A stretch of 64,000 nucleotides of DNA, from contig NHZP01000023.1 in NCBI GenBank assembly GCA_003313425.1, positions 62,001-126,000 on the forward strand, read 5' to 3'. This DNA comes from Pseudopyrenochaeta lycopersici (taxonomy: Eukaryota; Ascomycota; Dothideomycetes; Pleosporales; Pseudopyrenochaetaceae). Below the pieces are notes generated by a model. It was given only the letters and a program-made list of their open reading frames with translations, was not told the origin of the DNA and ran no database searches. This document shows, piece after piece, positions 11,001 to 21,991 of the stretch; position 1 is the stretch's first letter, and each line of letters opens with the position of its first letter. A program made the translations under genes and the position numbers.

Positions 11001-11431
11001 TTGTGGCATTGAAGAAATGGTGGACATGGCTCAAGAAGCATAACGAGTCCGAATTCAACAAATCGCTTGGCCTCGGCCGCATTGTTGGTCTGCACGGTGG
11101 ACCTGTTCATTGGACCTGTGACAAGGATCGTTGGATAGACAGGATGATTCACGTAGCCGTCTGCAACAGAAAGTTGTTTCTGACTCAAGAGAAAAGGCTG
11201 GCGTTGGGCGGACTCAATGTTCTTGAGGGTGATGAGATCCATGTGGTGCATGGGTGTCATGTACCACTGATACTGAGGCCTCTGGTGCAAGCAACAGACC
11301 ACGACAGTGAGTTCAAAAAGTCAGAACAGCGGGCTTACCGCTATGTCGGAATGTGCTACGTTGATGGGATCATGCACGGACAAGCGCTCGAGGATCGTTC
11401 CCTGAAACCTCGCACGATTTGTATCTCCTGA
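8001..11431 (+). CDS. HET-domain (heterokaryon incompatibility) protein with TPR-like N-terminal region, two exons
   Basis: Exon 1 8001-9194, exon 2 9251-11431; joined product 1,124 residues. Splicing at GTAAGT...GTGTAG joins AYD to ALSYVWGDP and recreates the canonical HET motif YDALSYVWGDP (about residues 396-406), followed by TLWVDAICINQDD and VMWLGES. Later HET-protein hallmarks: YWKRAWIVQEAVLG, ATDPKDLVYGMLGL, LPSWVPDWS and the C-terminal YRYVGMCYVDGIMHGQAL. Residues 1-395 are helical with DQAILHAEKL- and VDAIVYFRQYIHAV-like TPR-type repeats. HET proteins trigger cell death or growth arrest on non-self recognition, in the cytoplasm. The start is the first ATG after an in-frame stop at 7929; an extra 5' exon cannot be excluded. 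No internal stops and ordinary composition, unlike the RIPed surroundings. Confidence 0.9.
9195..9250 (+). other. Spliceosomal intron in the HET gene
   Basis: Fifty-six bases, 5' GTAAGT, 3' GTGTAG, with an in-frame stop if retained (TGA at 9234-9236). Phase 0. Removing it fuses the two frames exactly inside the conserved HET motif, which is strong evidence that it is real. A CTTTGAC/GTTGAC-like branch site is present but not certain. Confidence 0.9.
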
Positions 11432-11654
11432 GCAAGGAACCATATTCTTCAAGGCAAGTGGACTTGAATTTAATAAGCCGGCCAGGCCGGCCAATGCTTT
11501 CGGCCTAGCCAGCCTGGTTTTACGCCAACCAACGGCCTGACCTAGGAAAAGCCTAAAAAGCCTGAATTAGTATTGCTATCTAATTTCTTGAACCCTGATT
11601 AGCCCATTTCTTTATCAAACTATTCGTCTTTCTCTAGCCATTCCTAAAGCTTAT
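11432..11654. other. HET gene 3' flank
   Basis: Non-coding. It contains a GGCCGGCC-rich inverted repeat at 11478-11530 (CCGGCCAGGCCGGCC followed by GGCCTAGCCAGCCTGG), a possible hairpin. No poly(A) signal can be assigned with confidence. Confidence 0.4.
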
Positions 11655-11871
11655 TGTCAGATAATAGGTACCTGGAACATCCAGCCGGCCTACGTCATGT
11701 GCAGACACAAGAGGGATAGTCACGTAACACCAATCTCGGGTGTAACAACACAGCACCTAAGGAAGAAAATCAGAGACAGAGAATCGATCAATAAAAAGAA
11801 ACAATCTTCAGGCCCTATCAAGATTCATCTATTATTTATTGCCTGTCGCGTAAAGACCCTCAAATCTGACA
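11655..11871. mobile_element. Solo LTR-like sequence (TGTCAGAT...AATCTGACA)
   Basis: 217 bp with 10-bp inverted termini TGTCAGAT/ATCTGACA, the same ends as the Copia LTRs at 53505 and 58583 and the solo LTR at 17700. The flanks (CTTAT and GGTGT) do not form a target-site duplication, so it may be a recombined end rather than a simple solo LTR. Confidence 0.65.
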
Positions 11872-12069
11872 GGTGTAAGCAGGTATTTAAGGTTTATGTT
11901 AGGGCTAGAATTCTTGCCCCTAGGGGTAAAACGTCTTTTAATAGTAAGTTAAATAAGTAGAAATTCTAGCGCTTAGGGGTGTAACTTCTTATAATAATAA
12001 ATTTTTTAGGGTAGGAATTTTTAACCCTAGGAGCAAGAACCCTAATAACTCTAATTTTATTTACTTTAT

Positions 12070-12440
12070 ACTATGTACCTAAACAGTACCTTTAGAGTTA
12101 GGTTAGGTTGCCCCTAGGAGTAAGAATTAAGTTAGCCTCTAGGGGTAAGACTCTAGGGGGGTTAATAAGCGTAAGAAGTAATGCCTGCCCCTAGGGGTAA
12201 GATGCCTGTGCAAACAACGTAGCTTTGCGAACTTTAAAACTTTATAAAGCCTTCCTACCTACTACTCTATAGTATGCCTATTCCCTAAGAAGCTATTTTC
12301 CTTAAGTTCTATTATATAAAAACTACTCCTATAAAATATAAAGGCGATAAAATAGCTGTTAAGGGAAGAAAGAAGTAACGAATAGAGGTGAAAGATGTAG
12401 ACTCTATTCACGAGCAGGCTAAACTATATTAACTAACGTG
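12070..12440. repeat. Dispersed repeat R2, copy a
   Basis: Matches 32400-33220 along its length (for example CTATTCCCTAAGAAGCTAT and the later TAGACTCTATT.. segment). The other copy carries a 451-bp MITE in the middle. Both copies contain CCCCTAGGGGTAAG-type palindromic motifs, which also recur at 11918-12190. Differences between copies are mainly C-to-T/G-to-A. Function unknown. Confidence 0.8.
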
Positions 12441-12837
12441 TTCTACCACTCACCGGCTAACACTAGTCGCCGGCCCACCTCATTAACACTAACGCGCTTG
12501 CCTCCACAACAACAATTATAACCACCCAACGACAGCCTGCAGTAGCTTAAAAGGAGGGTCGTGTCCTTCTTGCGTCTTAGGCGATTAATTTGAGACAGAT
12601 AAAAAGTGTGCGCAGGGCTGCGGAGCTATTTAACGTTCCCCAATCGCTCCTTCGGCGGCGCCTCTAAGGCTGCTAGCCTCCTTTAATAATTAACGTACGA
12701 AAACGTAAGCTATTATCTACTAAGGAACAGAGCCTCGTTTAATAGATACTAGAGCTTGATTAACGAGGCTTTCCGCCTTATATTATTAACGTACGTTAGA
12801 TAGGAGACGCCCTTCTCGCTGTACGAGGCTAGCAGCC
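12441..12837. other. Region without recognised gene between repeats
   Basis: GC content is higher up to about 12690 (few RIP changes), then RIPed. Frames are short and interrupted on both strands. It could be a degraded transposase fragment, but no motif supports a call. Confidence 0.3.
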
Positions 12838-13020
12838 TCTTTTCTCACATTTACTTACAGCTGTACATTTCTCTTACTGCTTCACATTCTCTTACGCTAT
12901 CCTAGCTTAACTATCCTATAAAGATGATTTCTAGATACGCGCCTTTTGTAGATAATTTCACCTCTAAATACTCTTTCTACCTAACGTTAAGCCTACATTA
13001 CTTAACAAAGCCCTTTTAAC

Positions 13021-13179
13021 ATGCGCGCATTAACAGTCGCAGCTATTTTAGCGTTTACTGCAGGCATAACTGCTAATACCGCACCTGTTGTCCTCCTAGA
13101 TAGCCTCTCTAATAGCCTCCTATCTAGGCTTCTAATAACTGTTAGCCTTAATCTACCTGCAGCTATTAATAATCTGTAG
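13021..13179 (+). pseudogene. Short ORF with predicted signal peptide (R1 copy a)
   Basis: ATG at 13021, TAG at 13177, 52 codons beginning MRALTVAAILAFTAGITANT: a charged start, hydrophobic core and small residues at -3/-1, as in a fungal secretion signal. The 37210 copy keeps the same start and 14 of the first 20 codons' residues or better. The TAG may be a RIPed CAG, because the frame then continues into the tandem repeats with mostly TAG stops. If the reading is right, the ancestor was a secreted protein with ~56-residue repeats. No family recognised; it could also be chance coding. Confidence 0.35.
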
Positions 13180-13223
13180 GTTAGAAATACTAGATAATAT
13201 GCTAGGTTATACTAACAGCACTA

Positions 13224-14110
13224 GGAGCCAGACAGTCTAAGACTAGACGTCTTAGGAGGCTTAGCTAGTAGCGAAGAGAGAGCTACAGCGAGGCTAGGGC
13301 CGCGGTAGACGCGGGCGAGGCAGCCGTGTTAGTAGTATTATTAAGGGTGTAGGTAAGGGGATTAGCGTTAGAGTAGATAGACTCTTTATTAGACAGATAA
13401 TCTAAGACTAGACTTCTAAGAAACCGCAGCTAGTTATAAAGAGAGAGCTACAGCGAGGCTAGGGACGTAGTAGATGCGGGTAAGGTAGCCGTGTTAGCAG
13501 TGTTATAGAGGGCGTAAGTAAGGGGATTAGTAGGGCAGCAGACGTAATTTTTATTAGGTAGATAATCTAAGACTAGATATCTTAAGAGGCGCAGCTAGTA
13601 GCGAAGAGGGAGCTACAGCGAGGCTGGGGCCGCGGTGGACGCGGGCGAGGCAGTTGTATTAGCAGCGTAGTTAAGGGCGTAAGTAAGGGTATTAGTAGGG
13701 TAGCAGATAGAATCTTTATTAGACAGACAATCTAAGACTAGATATCTAAGGAACCGTAGCTAGTAGTAAAGAGAGAGCTACAGCGAGGCCGGGGCTGTAG
13801 CAGACGCGGGCGAGGCAGCTGTGTTAGTAGTATAGTTAAGGGTGTAGGTAAGGTAATTAGCGTTAGAGCAGACAGAATCTTTATTAGACAGACGATTTAA
13901 GACTAAACCTTAGAGGAATTGCAGCTAGTAGTAAAGAGGGAGCTGCAGCGAGGCTAGGGCTGTAGTAGACGCGGGCGAGGCAGTTATGTTAGCAGCGTAG
14001 TTAAGGGCGTAAGTAAGGGTATTAGCAGGGTAGCGGATAGAATCTTTATTAGATAGATAATCTAAGACCAGACGTCTAAGGAGGCTTAGCTAGTTGCGAA
14101 GAGGGAGGCA
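13224..14110 (+). repeat. Tandem array, period ~165-172 bp, six units (R1 copy a)
   Basis: Unit starts are visible at the motif TCTAAGACTAGA near 13226, 13390, 13565, 13730, 13886 (RIPed) and 14059. Each unit also holds AGCTACAGCGAGGC and TAGACGCGGGCGAGGCAG. The period is close to a multiple of three in most units. Confidence 0.9.
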
Positions 14111-14402
14111 CAGTAAGGCTAGGAAGGTAGTAGACTTAGTAGAGTAGGTATTTGCTAAGTAGGGGTTAAGTTACTATGTAATAGCGACTTAGCTAGACTA
14201 GATTTAGAGTTAGGTGTAGATTTAGACTTTAGTAGTGTAAATTTCTAAGATAGATATTAGTAGTTTCTATAAGTAAAAGTAGTATAAAAATATAGATTTT
14301 AAATAAATAAGTTTATTAATAGGTAAGTTTATTAATTTAAGGGAGTAAAAAATATAGTATAGATAAGTAAGCGATAAAAGATAGTGTATAAAGTATAAAA
14401 AA

Positions 14403-15305
14403 AAGATAAGTAAAAAGATAGTTAAAGTTTATATTAAAAGGGTATAATAATAGTAATATTAGTTTTTAGGTTAGAGAGTAGGTTAAGAGTTAAGGGTTAG
14501 AGAATTATAATTTTAGTATTATTAGAATTTAATTAATGTTTTTATTAGAATAAATAAGAGTTTATAAGAGTTTAGTAAATATAGATAGTTATTAATATAA
14601 TTATATTTATTAGATGTATTCTCTTTAGTTTTAAAAGATAGAGGTAATAGTTTATATAATATAGTATTTAAATAGGGTAGTTTTTATAAGGGGTGTAGTA
14701 ATAAGTATTTAGGATAAGATTTGATAAATTTTTAATAATATAGGTAATTAAGTTAGTATTTATGTATAGATAGGTTGTTAATTGTATAAGTAGGAGAGTT
14801 TCTTTAGTTCTAAAGAGTATAGTATTAGTAGTTTTATTTATTAGTATTTTCTATATAGTAGTTTTCGTATTAGATTTCTATATAATTAGGAGTTATATAA
14901 GTTCTAACCTATGGCGGTAACTGGAATCAGATCTAAGATACATGCGCAAAGAACCCCAGCCCTGACTCCATTTGTCGTCCAATTAGCGACTACTGCGCTC
15001 AGCCTAACCCCTTACTTTGCTAGTTCCCCCCTTTCTCCGCCTTATCGACCCTCTAGTGCCTCTTCTTCCCTTTTCTACGCCACGAGAACTCTTAGCGCAT
15101 TTAGACATTTAGACGCGTAGGGAACGCGTCCAGTCGCGTCTGCTCCATTATGTTTATTAGGTTCTACACTTACTTCGCCCCTCCTTAACACTTATCCCTC
15201 CCCTAGACAATCTATCCTAATATCTACATTATCCTACTCTTCTCTTAGGATACTTCTTTAATCTTTCTCTTAATAGATATTTTTTTGTTCTATCCTTAAC
15301 ACTAA
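14403..15305. other. A+T-rich RIPed stretch, then an unmutated patch upstream of a helicase fragment
   Basis: 14403-14908 is very A+T-rich with no frame. From 14909 to about 15170 composition turns normal with CpG and CpA retained. This may be the 5' flank of the helicase-type frame that follows. A 69-codon ATG frame here shows no family signature and was not called. Confidence 0.4.
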
Positions 15306-17279
15306 GTGCTAGTGTGTAAACCCTGCGCCTATGCTGTTGCCCCTAAGCATCTGGCTAGCCATATCAAGACGAAACACCCCTATGAAGCTTGCCACGATTC
15401 TGGCCTGCATCCTGCTCACCATCGGGCGGGGCGGCTAGCTCTTATGCTTGCTAAGCGTCTCTAAGCGCGACATAACCTCCTCGATCTAGCTGTTAGCAAG
15501 ATCCTAGTACTATCGCCAACGGAGCAGCCCCTCTCTGACCTAAAACTTTACCGTGGGATCTAGTGCAGTTGTTGTGAATACGTGCTTACTAAGACAAAGC
15601 ATACTATAGAGATTATGGGTAAGCATTTTAACTAGTACTGACTCCTTCTACGGAAGCCTGGTAGACAGAGTAAAATAGCAGATATACCAGAGGCGGATAA
15701 AGGTCCTATGTTCACAGACGTCTACTGCCAGCGCTTCTTTATTTCAGGCCCACAGAGCTCCTTCTTTGCAGTCTATGTCCCAACTGCAGTTCAGGAGCTA
15801 AAAAGACAACCTAAGTCACGAAAGGCTGACCTTCTCTGGGCTATTATTAACGAGCAGCTTAATGCTAGTAACCGCGAACAGTAAGTTACCGCGCAAATGT
15901 ATACCAACTAGGCTACTAAGACAGAAGTCTCGCCTTGGCTCGAGCTAATAAGGTGGCCGCGGTTCTTTGATGGATTGGATATGACCGAGGTGGCTCCTCT
16001 TGCCTACCTACCTAATCCTCGCACCGAGCCGGGCCTGGATGCACTAGGAGAGAGCTTTGATCGTATTATTGAGCAGGCATACCTTTCTATTTGCGAGGAT
16101 CGAATTAGTGTGTTCGACTAAGCTAAGATTAACAGTTTTATCAGCGATTAATCTAGTAAGCAGGAGCGCCTAATTATAGTGAAGCTGTAGAAGGGAACAT
16201 TTCGTGCGTATAAGGGTCTTTGGAAGCGACTTCTATGCTTCGCCTACCGTACTAGTCTGCCTAGCTAGTAAATACTGCTTCTCCACTAATTTACAAGCAA
16301 CTAGCTGTGTAGGCTTGACAAGACCATGGCGCTTGCCGAAGAGCTGCTCGCCCTGAAAAGTGCAGGAAAGGATGACTGGCTGTACAAAGAGGAGGAGCGT
16401 AAGACGGTAGCTAATCTGGATAAGGCATGCCTGCTGCTATGTGTCTCGCTGCTCGACCATACCCTATAAGGGGATCATTTTGAAAGCGTAGTCCTCAGCT
16501 TCCTTGTAGTGTTGGGCATTGACGAACAGCCTGGAGGTGTCTTCCGCCGTCCTTTAAGCTACTCCCCTAACCTTTCTAAGTTTATTAAGATGGCGCAGAT
16601 AGTGGTCGTGTAGAGGGCTGTTGTTGGCGCAGAGGAGGGCGAAGTAGAGCACCCGTCGGATCTTTTAGACGAGATGAGAGAGCGCTTTATAGTGCGAGGG
16701 ACGCGAACTGTGTTTGACTAGGCCTACTGTCTTCGCTCCTATGCAAAGAAGATAGTTAATAATACTACCTCCCTTAGCTACATATTATAGTTAGAGGATG
16801 CACAGACCGTTACTTATTGAGACACGACACTGAGCATGACTTCTCTTCGAGATTTTGCTGCCGACTAGGTGCACAGAGCCCAGCTAGAATTAGAGGAACT
16901 CCTCCTCCTACATCCAGACGAGTGTCGTGAGGACGTTGTCCCCTCTGTGTCGCTCTACCGCCTGAAGAACGACCATGCTAACAGCTAGAAGCACTGGAAT
17001 TTCCTCAAAGACCCCCGGAACGTGGATTAACTTTAGATTAGCGACAACTGGCTCCTTAATAGAGTGCTCGAGAACGACTAGCTAAAGGACGAGATGATGA
17101 GCTTTACTCCAGAGCACCAGGTTCGCTAGAAGAAGGACGTAGTTCAGAAGTACTTCTCCCGGGTGGATCAGTTCCTTGAGCGGCTACTTCTCCTCATTTA
17201 CTTCGTGGGCCAGGTAGCCGGCATCGAGAGGGTCGCGTTCTTACTAGGGTGTGATGGCCAGTGCGCGCTCGCTAACTGA
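15306..17279 (+). pseudogene. OrsD/RecQ-helicase-family fragment, truncated in the recombinase-like domain (RIP-damaged)
   Basis: A single frame (phase of 15312) runs to a TGA at 17277 with only in-frame TAG/TAA stops. It begins VCKPCAYAVAPKHLASHIKT, a clear OrsD/DUF3505-type C-x2-C...H-x3-H finger, then DVYCQRFFISG and PWLELIRWPRFF, both typical of the region after that finger. It ends with QFLERLLLLIYFVGQVAG, the helix and beginning of the GGQPARG box of the recombinase-like domain, after which the gene stops. The helicase part is absent. No start ATG was found; the frame is interrupted just upstream (TAA at 15303). It is oriented opposite to the copy at 2435-7351 and belongs to a different subgroup by sequence. 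Confidence 0.75.
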
Positions 17280-17463
17280 GGATCGTCGTAGCTGAGACAA
17301 ATAGATAAGTTACGCTGCGATAGACAAAATAGCGCTGCGAATGCATTTTACATAAGAAAAAATACGTGAAATAAGAGGAAATAGATTATTCGTGCAAGTA
17401 ATACTTTAATTTGTTAGACAATTGCTATATAGCTGTGCCATGAAGGGCATTTAGTGTTCTAAT

Positions 17464-17578
17464 CCCTAAAATAACCCCTCTGCAAAATTAGTGACCCCCC
17501 TGCAAAATTAGTAACCCCCCTGCAGAATTGGTAACCCCCCCTGTAGAACTAGTGACCCCCTGCAGAACTAGAACTAGT
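17464..17578 (+). repeat. Short tandem repeat (CCCCCCTGCAAAATTAGTGA units)
   Basis: Five imperfect units of about 21 bp, CCCCCCTGCAAAATTAGTGA, in the 3' flank (17280-17699) of the helicase fragment. That flank is otherwise gene-free and A+T-rich. Confidence 0.85.
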
Positions 17579-17699
17579 GCCCCTTGCAAAGTGCTTCTAA
17601 GGTTTAATACTTAAACTTTGTTTACACCCGATCGCATTATTGCAACAGTGCTAAAACATGATCCTATATAAACCTTTGAATAGTAACCTGAAGTCTAAT

Positions 17700-17868
17700 T
17701 GTCAGATACAAGCGAGGGTACGCGATACTGTATTGTAGTACAAAGCTTGGGTGTAACCACTTGGCACACACTCTCCATAAAGGAGAAAATAGAGAACACA
17801 GAATAGATTAACCACGTTCATCATCAAAATTCATTAAAGATAAAGCTAAATAGTCCTGGAATCTGACA
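17700..17868. mobile_element. Solo LTR with target-site duplication CTAAT
   Basis: 169 bp, termini TGTCAGATAC...GAATCTGACA, flanked by CTAAT at 17695-17699 and 17869-17873. The 5-bp direct repeat and TG...CA ends show insertion of an LTR element followed by LTR-LTR recombination. Related in its ends to the Copia LTRs at 53505/58583. Confidence 0.9.
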
Positions 17869-18599
17869 CTAATCTACTGACGTACAGTAATGGCGAGAAA
17901 GGATCCTTCTAAGCTAAAATATCCTTAAAAAGCACATCCCACTCTCACGCGCAAAGAGGTAAAAGAGCGAGAATAGTAAAAGCAGAGAGAAAAGAGAGCT
18001 CGCTGAAGAGCTAAGAGACTACAGGATACTGCAAGAAAAGCAGCATTATTAGAACCTTAAATCTAATTAGTCTCTTTTAACGCAGGCTAGTTATAGTACG
18101 AGAACTCTCTTATTCTTTAGAAACTAAGACTAATAAAACAGAAGTATAGGCTTAATTGGCGGACGTGTTGAGCTAGAGTTATCTAGAGAGCCTTTAAGCC
18201 TAGGAGGTCTGTAACATAAGCTAGCAGAGGCGAGACTAACAGGACGCAATATTATGTTAGATTATAGCCTTTTAGAGGGAGGGGTACAGAGATAAGGCAG
18301 GCGATACAGCGATAAACTAATTCTATCGCCTTCTTAGAAGGGAACTACATCTATTATTAATAAGGGCGCTGAACTTGCTAGCTATCTAGTAGTAACGCGA
18401 TTGCAGACCTACTTGCGGCTGTTAGCTTAAGTGCCCGTGCTTTTGTAATACTTACCTTTACTATCCCCTTCTCTAAATTGTCTAGACAGGTCTACTCTAT
18501 TTATTTTACTAGAACTTCCTCTAATAGACTTAACTAGATTAGAATATCCTAGAAAACACGTATGTCTTTCCTATTAATGCTTTGATAGTGTAAGGACAT
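17869..18599. other. RIPed stretch with Lys/Arg-rich remnant frame
   Basis: From ATG 17890 the plus strand reads MARKDPSKLKYP and then a K/R/E-rich segment with TAG/TAA stops to about 18120. Beyond that no frame persists. Possibly the 5' part of the long frame that follows, but in another phase. No family recognised. Confidence 0.3.
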
Positions 18600-21500
18600 A
18601 TAACGTTGTAAATAAGGAGGGAGATAATATAAGCTTACTAAGCTTAGTAAATAACCTCTAGCTAGAGGATACGCTATTTAAGCTAGAGCACGACTATTAC
18701 TCTTGTGTATCCTCTAATAGCGTAAAAACACGTAGTCTTATAGGGGAGAATAATAATGTAAGCTTGCTAAGCCTAGTAAATAAGCCTTAGCTAGCGGATA
18801 CGCTAGAGCATAACTGTTGTGCCTGTCAACCCTCTAACAAGGCACAGGAGGGAAATAATAATATAAGCTTACTAAGCTCTATAAATAAAGTCTAGCTGCA
18901 GGATACACTATTTAAGCTATAAAGCGACGAGGACAGTAAGGGCGGAAGTAAGTAAGAGCTAGATTATAGTAAGTATAGAGAAGACTTTGCGGACTATGCT
19001 AAAGAGCGTTATTAAGAACGCATAATAACTAGAGGGGATAAGCACACTGCACAGGCCTAAATTAAGGAGCATATACTAGAGGAAACTGTCTATAAATAGT
19101 GCTTGGCTGGAGAGAGTGTTAGTTACAATAATAGCTTAAGCTTAGCAGAAATAGCTGAGTTTTTCTGTAGCTTAGGATTATCTAATTTAGTAGCAGAAGT
19201 TAAGTATACTTAACTAGCCTTAAGTAGAGAGTATCTTTAGAAGAGAGTCTTAACTGGCGGAGGCGAACCTCCTATTATTAACATTAGGAAATCTTACTAG
19301 TAGGATTCTTACCTCTCTGTTATGTTTAATATTAACGCATTTATTATAGAAGCAGCGTCTTTTAAAGCTCTATAGGGATTTCGCTTTTCTTACTACTTTA
19401 AAGCTGTCTAAAACCTTAATAAACTTATTTATATCTAGTTCTATAGACGGGAGCTATATTAATATTAGCACATGCGCTTTAGTAAGGCTCTTCACGCCTA
19501 GTTATTTTAGGTCTATATTACCTTCCTATGTATGCTGTAGACCTAGGAGACTTACTTTACTAAAGAATAGCATGCACTATAGATTAACAAAGTCGTCCTC
19601 CCTTCTCTATAAGAAGTTTTGCCGCTAATATTAATATAGTATTTCCTACTAACGTAGGCCTATAGAGTAAGTAAGATAAGAGCTAAGCATAATAAATATA
19701 GAACTTAGGATGTTAGGGGGACTAATCTAATCTATTATCTAGTTAAAGAGGAGTATATACCTAGCCTGTAGGAGCGCATGCTAGAAAAGCTCTTAAAGCT
19801 AAGTCTAGTAGAGTTCTGTAGGATATTTATAGTTATCTAGACATATAGAACTAAACTTATATAGTATGATAGTAGCTTCTCTAGGCTACGAGATAACTTT
19901 ATAATAAGGTTAGGGTTAATTGTTAATATAGATTATCTTATCTTACCTAAGACATTCGTTAATGTTAGAAAGGAGTGTATCTTGTTGCATAGTAACTGTA
20001 TTTATTAGTAGAAGAGATGTTATCTGCGGCAGTAGGTCGCATTAATAAATCCCGTAAACTACGTTAGAACGCGGTCTTATCCTATAAATAGTCTTTAAGA
20101 TATAGTAAGTATAAATCTTAACGTTTCCTAAAAGTATTTAATGTATTTATAAGGCCTTATTTACGTATAACGTTACGGAAGCTATAAGGAGGCCTTTAAT
20201 ACATAAAAGGTGTTTCCGTTTATAAATAAAAACATTAAGAGTTTACTAATTCCTATAAATCTCCTCTAATTATAGTCTTATGCAGGAGGTACTTTTAGTT
20301 GTAGTAATAACATTAATTACTTTGTAGTTAATGCTAGATAACAGTCTTATATTAACTCTAAGAAACAGCTAAATCTTAGTTTAGAGACTTCCTAAGATAG
20401 AAAGTTTAGAACTTAGGAAGAGTATTAAGTATTATAGGCTCTGCTCTATAAACTTAACCTTAATTTTAGGATATATAGGCTAGCGGAACTTTAGCCTTAC
20501 TTATCTATCCTAATAGAGGAGGCTTTAGCTTTCCTTTACTGGGAGCTCAACTAGTAGCTTAGTGCCTTTAACTATATTTGCTAAAGTAATACCTTACTAA
20601 CGCTAGAGACAGGCGTAATAGGAACTATGCTCGCAAGAGTAATTAAAGCTTCCTGTAATAGCGGAATGTATAGATTACCTTGCGACCTATACCGCGATTT
20701 ATAGATTTCTAAGGCGGATATTAAGTAGCGCGGACTATGCTTTAGAGATACAGTAGAGGAAACTAGTATGTTTTAGCTACAGCCTTCTATGTTTAACTAG
20801 ATATTACTCTAGTTTAAGGGCGAAATATAATTAGAATTCTAATTCTTTATTCTAGACTTACAACGCGCGTATAAAGAATAACGCAGTTAGGTAAGTAATG
20901 CGACTAAACTTTATAACAGAATAAACAATATTATAAAATTTATTAGTAAAGGTAGACGTCGTGAGCATTAGCTTAAGAGAATTTAAAGAATCTGTTTTCT
21001 TACTTTAATAATACAGATACTTTAATATAATATTAAAAACTAGCTAGTAGAGCCTCTAAGGGACCTTAAGAGCTATAATAATAGGATTTACTACGCTTAG
21101 CTGCAAAGTTACTATTCGTGCAATTTTAGTATTCTAAAGCTGTAGCGGGTTTATAGGACGTAGAAAAAGTCTCTAACTTAGGCTAATTTAATTTAGCAGC
21201 TATTTAACTAAGACGACTAAGACTAGTACAAGATCTCTTTCTAACAAGATAGATAGGACAACATGTAGTTTTATTTAATAACCTAATATACTTATATGCA
21301 GGTTAACGAGTATCTTAGGCTAGAAGCGGTAAACAAGTAGAAGGAGAGCCTTAGAATATACGCGTCGCGTTTCTTTTAGATAATTCTAAAATGCAGCGGT
21401 AGTAGGTTCGTAACTATAATAAAAAAGTTACATAGTATTAATAGAGTAAAAACGCGAAAGAACTACGTTACCTAGTATTCTGTAACTTACTCTAAGCTTA

Positions 21501-21991
21501 ACAGTTTTAAAGAAACTAAATACCTAAGGAAATAGAACTAGAGGAGCTAAAAATATTAGAATTAGGAAGAGGGTAAGATTACGAAGCGTCTACCTTTAAT
21601 ATTATTTAATAATCTAGAAAGTTTTAACTTTACTAATACCTAGTTGTAGGCCTACTATGTCGTTTATAAACTTCGCTTAAAGACTAACGCGCCTTAGAGA
21701 TGCATAGCAGGGGGCCAGCCTGCGCGCGGGACAGAGCTGGTGACAGTCACGCACATGAACATGCCCAACGCGCAGAGCCGCGGGCTGTTCGTCGAGGACG
21801 GGCTGATAGTGTACGTGACCTTGTACTACAAGGGCATCGGACAGACCGGCGAGGGCAAGGTCGTTCATCGCTATCTACCACAGGAAGTAGGCGAGCTGCT
21901 GTTCTACTACCTGTAGATAGTCCTCCTGTTCTAGCAGACGCTAGAGCGCGCTTCCAGCAGGAGCCACGTTAGAGATCCTAGCCCCTTTATA
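18600..21991 (+). pseudogene. Long RIPed frame (>1,100 codons) ending in the GGQPARG recombinase-like segment
   Basis: Phase of 18623 stays open apart from TAG/TAA stops to about 21991. Near the start three copies of a ~20-residue motif (around NISLLSLVNKxQL.DTLFKL) lie at 18623, 18749 and 18857. The middle (for example SVMFNINAFIIEAASFKALQ at about 19320) is not recognised. At 21701 it reads CIAGGQPARGTELVTVTHMN, followed by a YYKG lysine and HRYLPQEVGELLFYYL, the same block as in the helicase genes at 5200-4950 and 17200. It is therefore probably another member or relative of that family. Sequence after 21991 changes frame and no helicase motif was found. Confidence 0.5.

Larger units (their letters stand above)
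12838..14402 (+). repeat. Long repeat R1, copy a (secreted-peptide ORF plus ~165-bp tandem array)
   Basis: About 1.55 kb found again at 37026-38211, continuing at 51076-51417 and 51591-51637 after later insertions. The two copies align throughout. Most differences are CAG/TAG, CAC/TAC or TGT/TAT type, i.e. RIP at CpA/TpG. Contains a short ORF with a signal-peptide-like start and six tandem units. Nature (segmental duplication or transposon) unresolved. Confidence 0.85.

Noticed and set aside
14911..15120. 69-codon ORF in an unmutated patch
   Set aside because: No family, signal or conservation evidence; probably flank of the helicase fragment.
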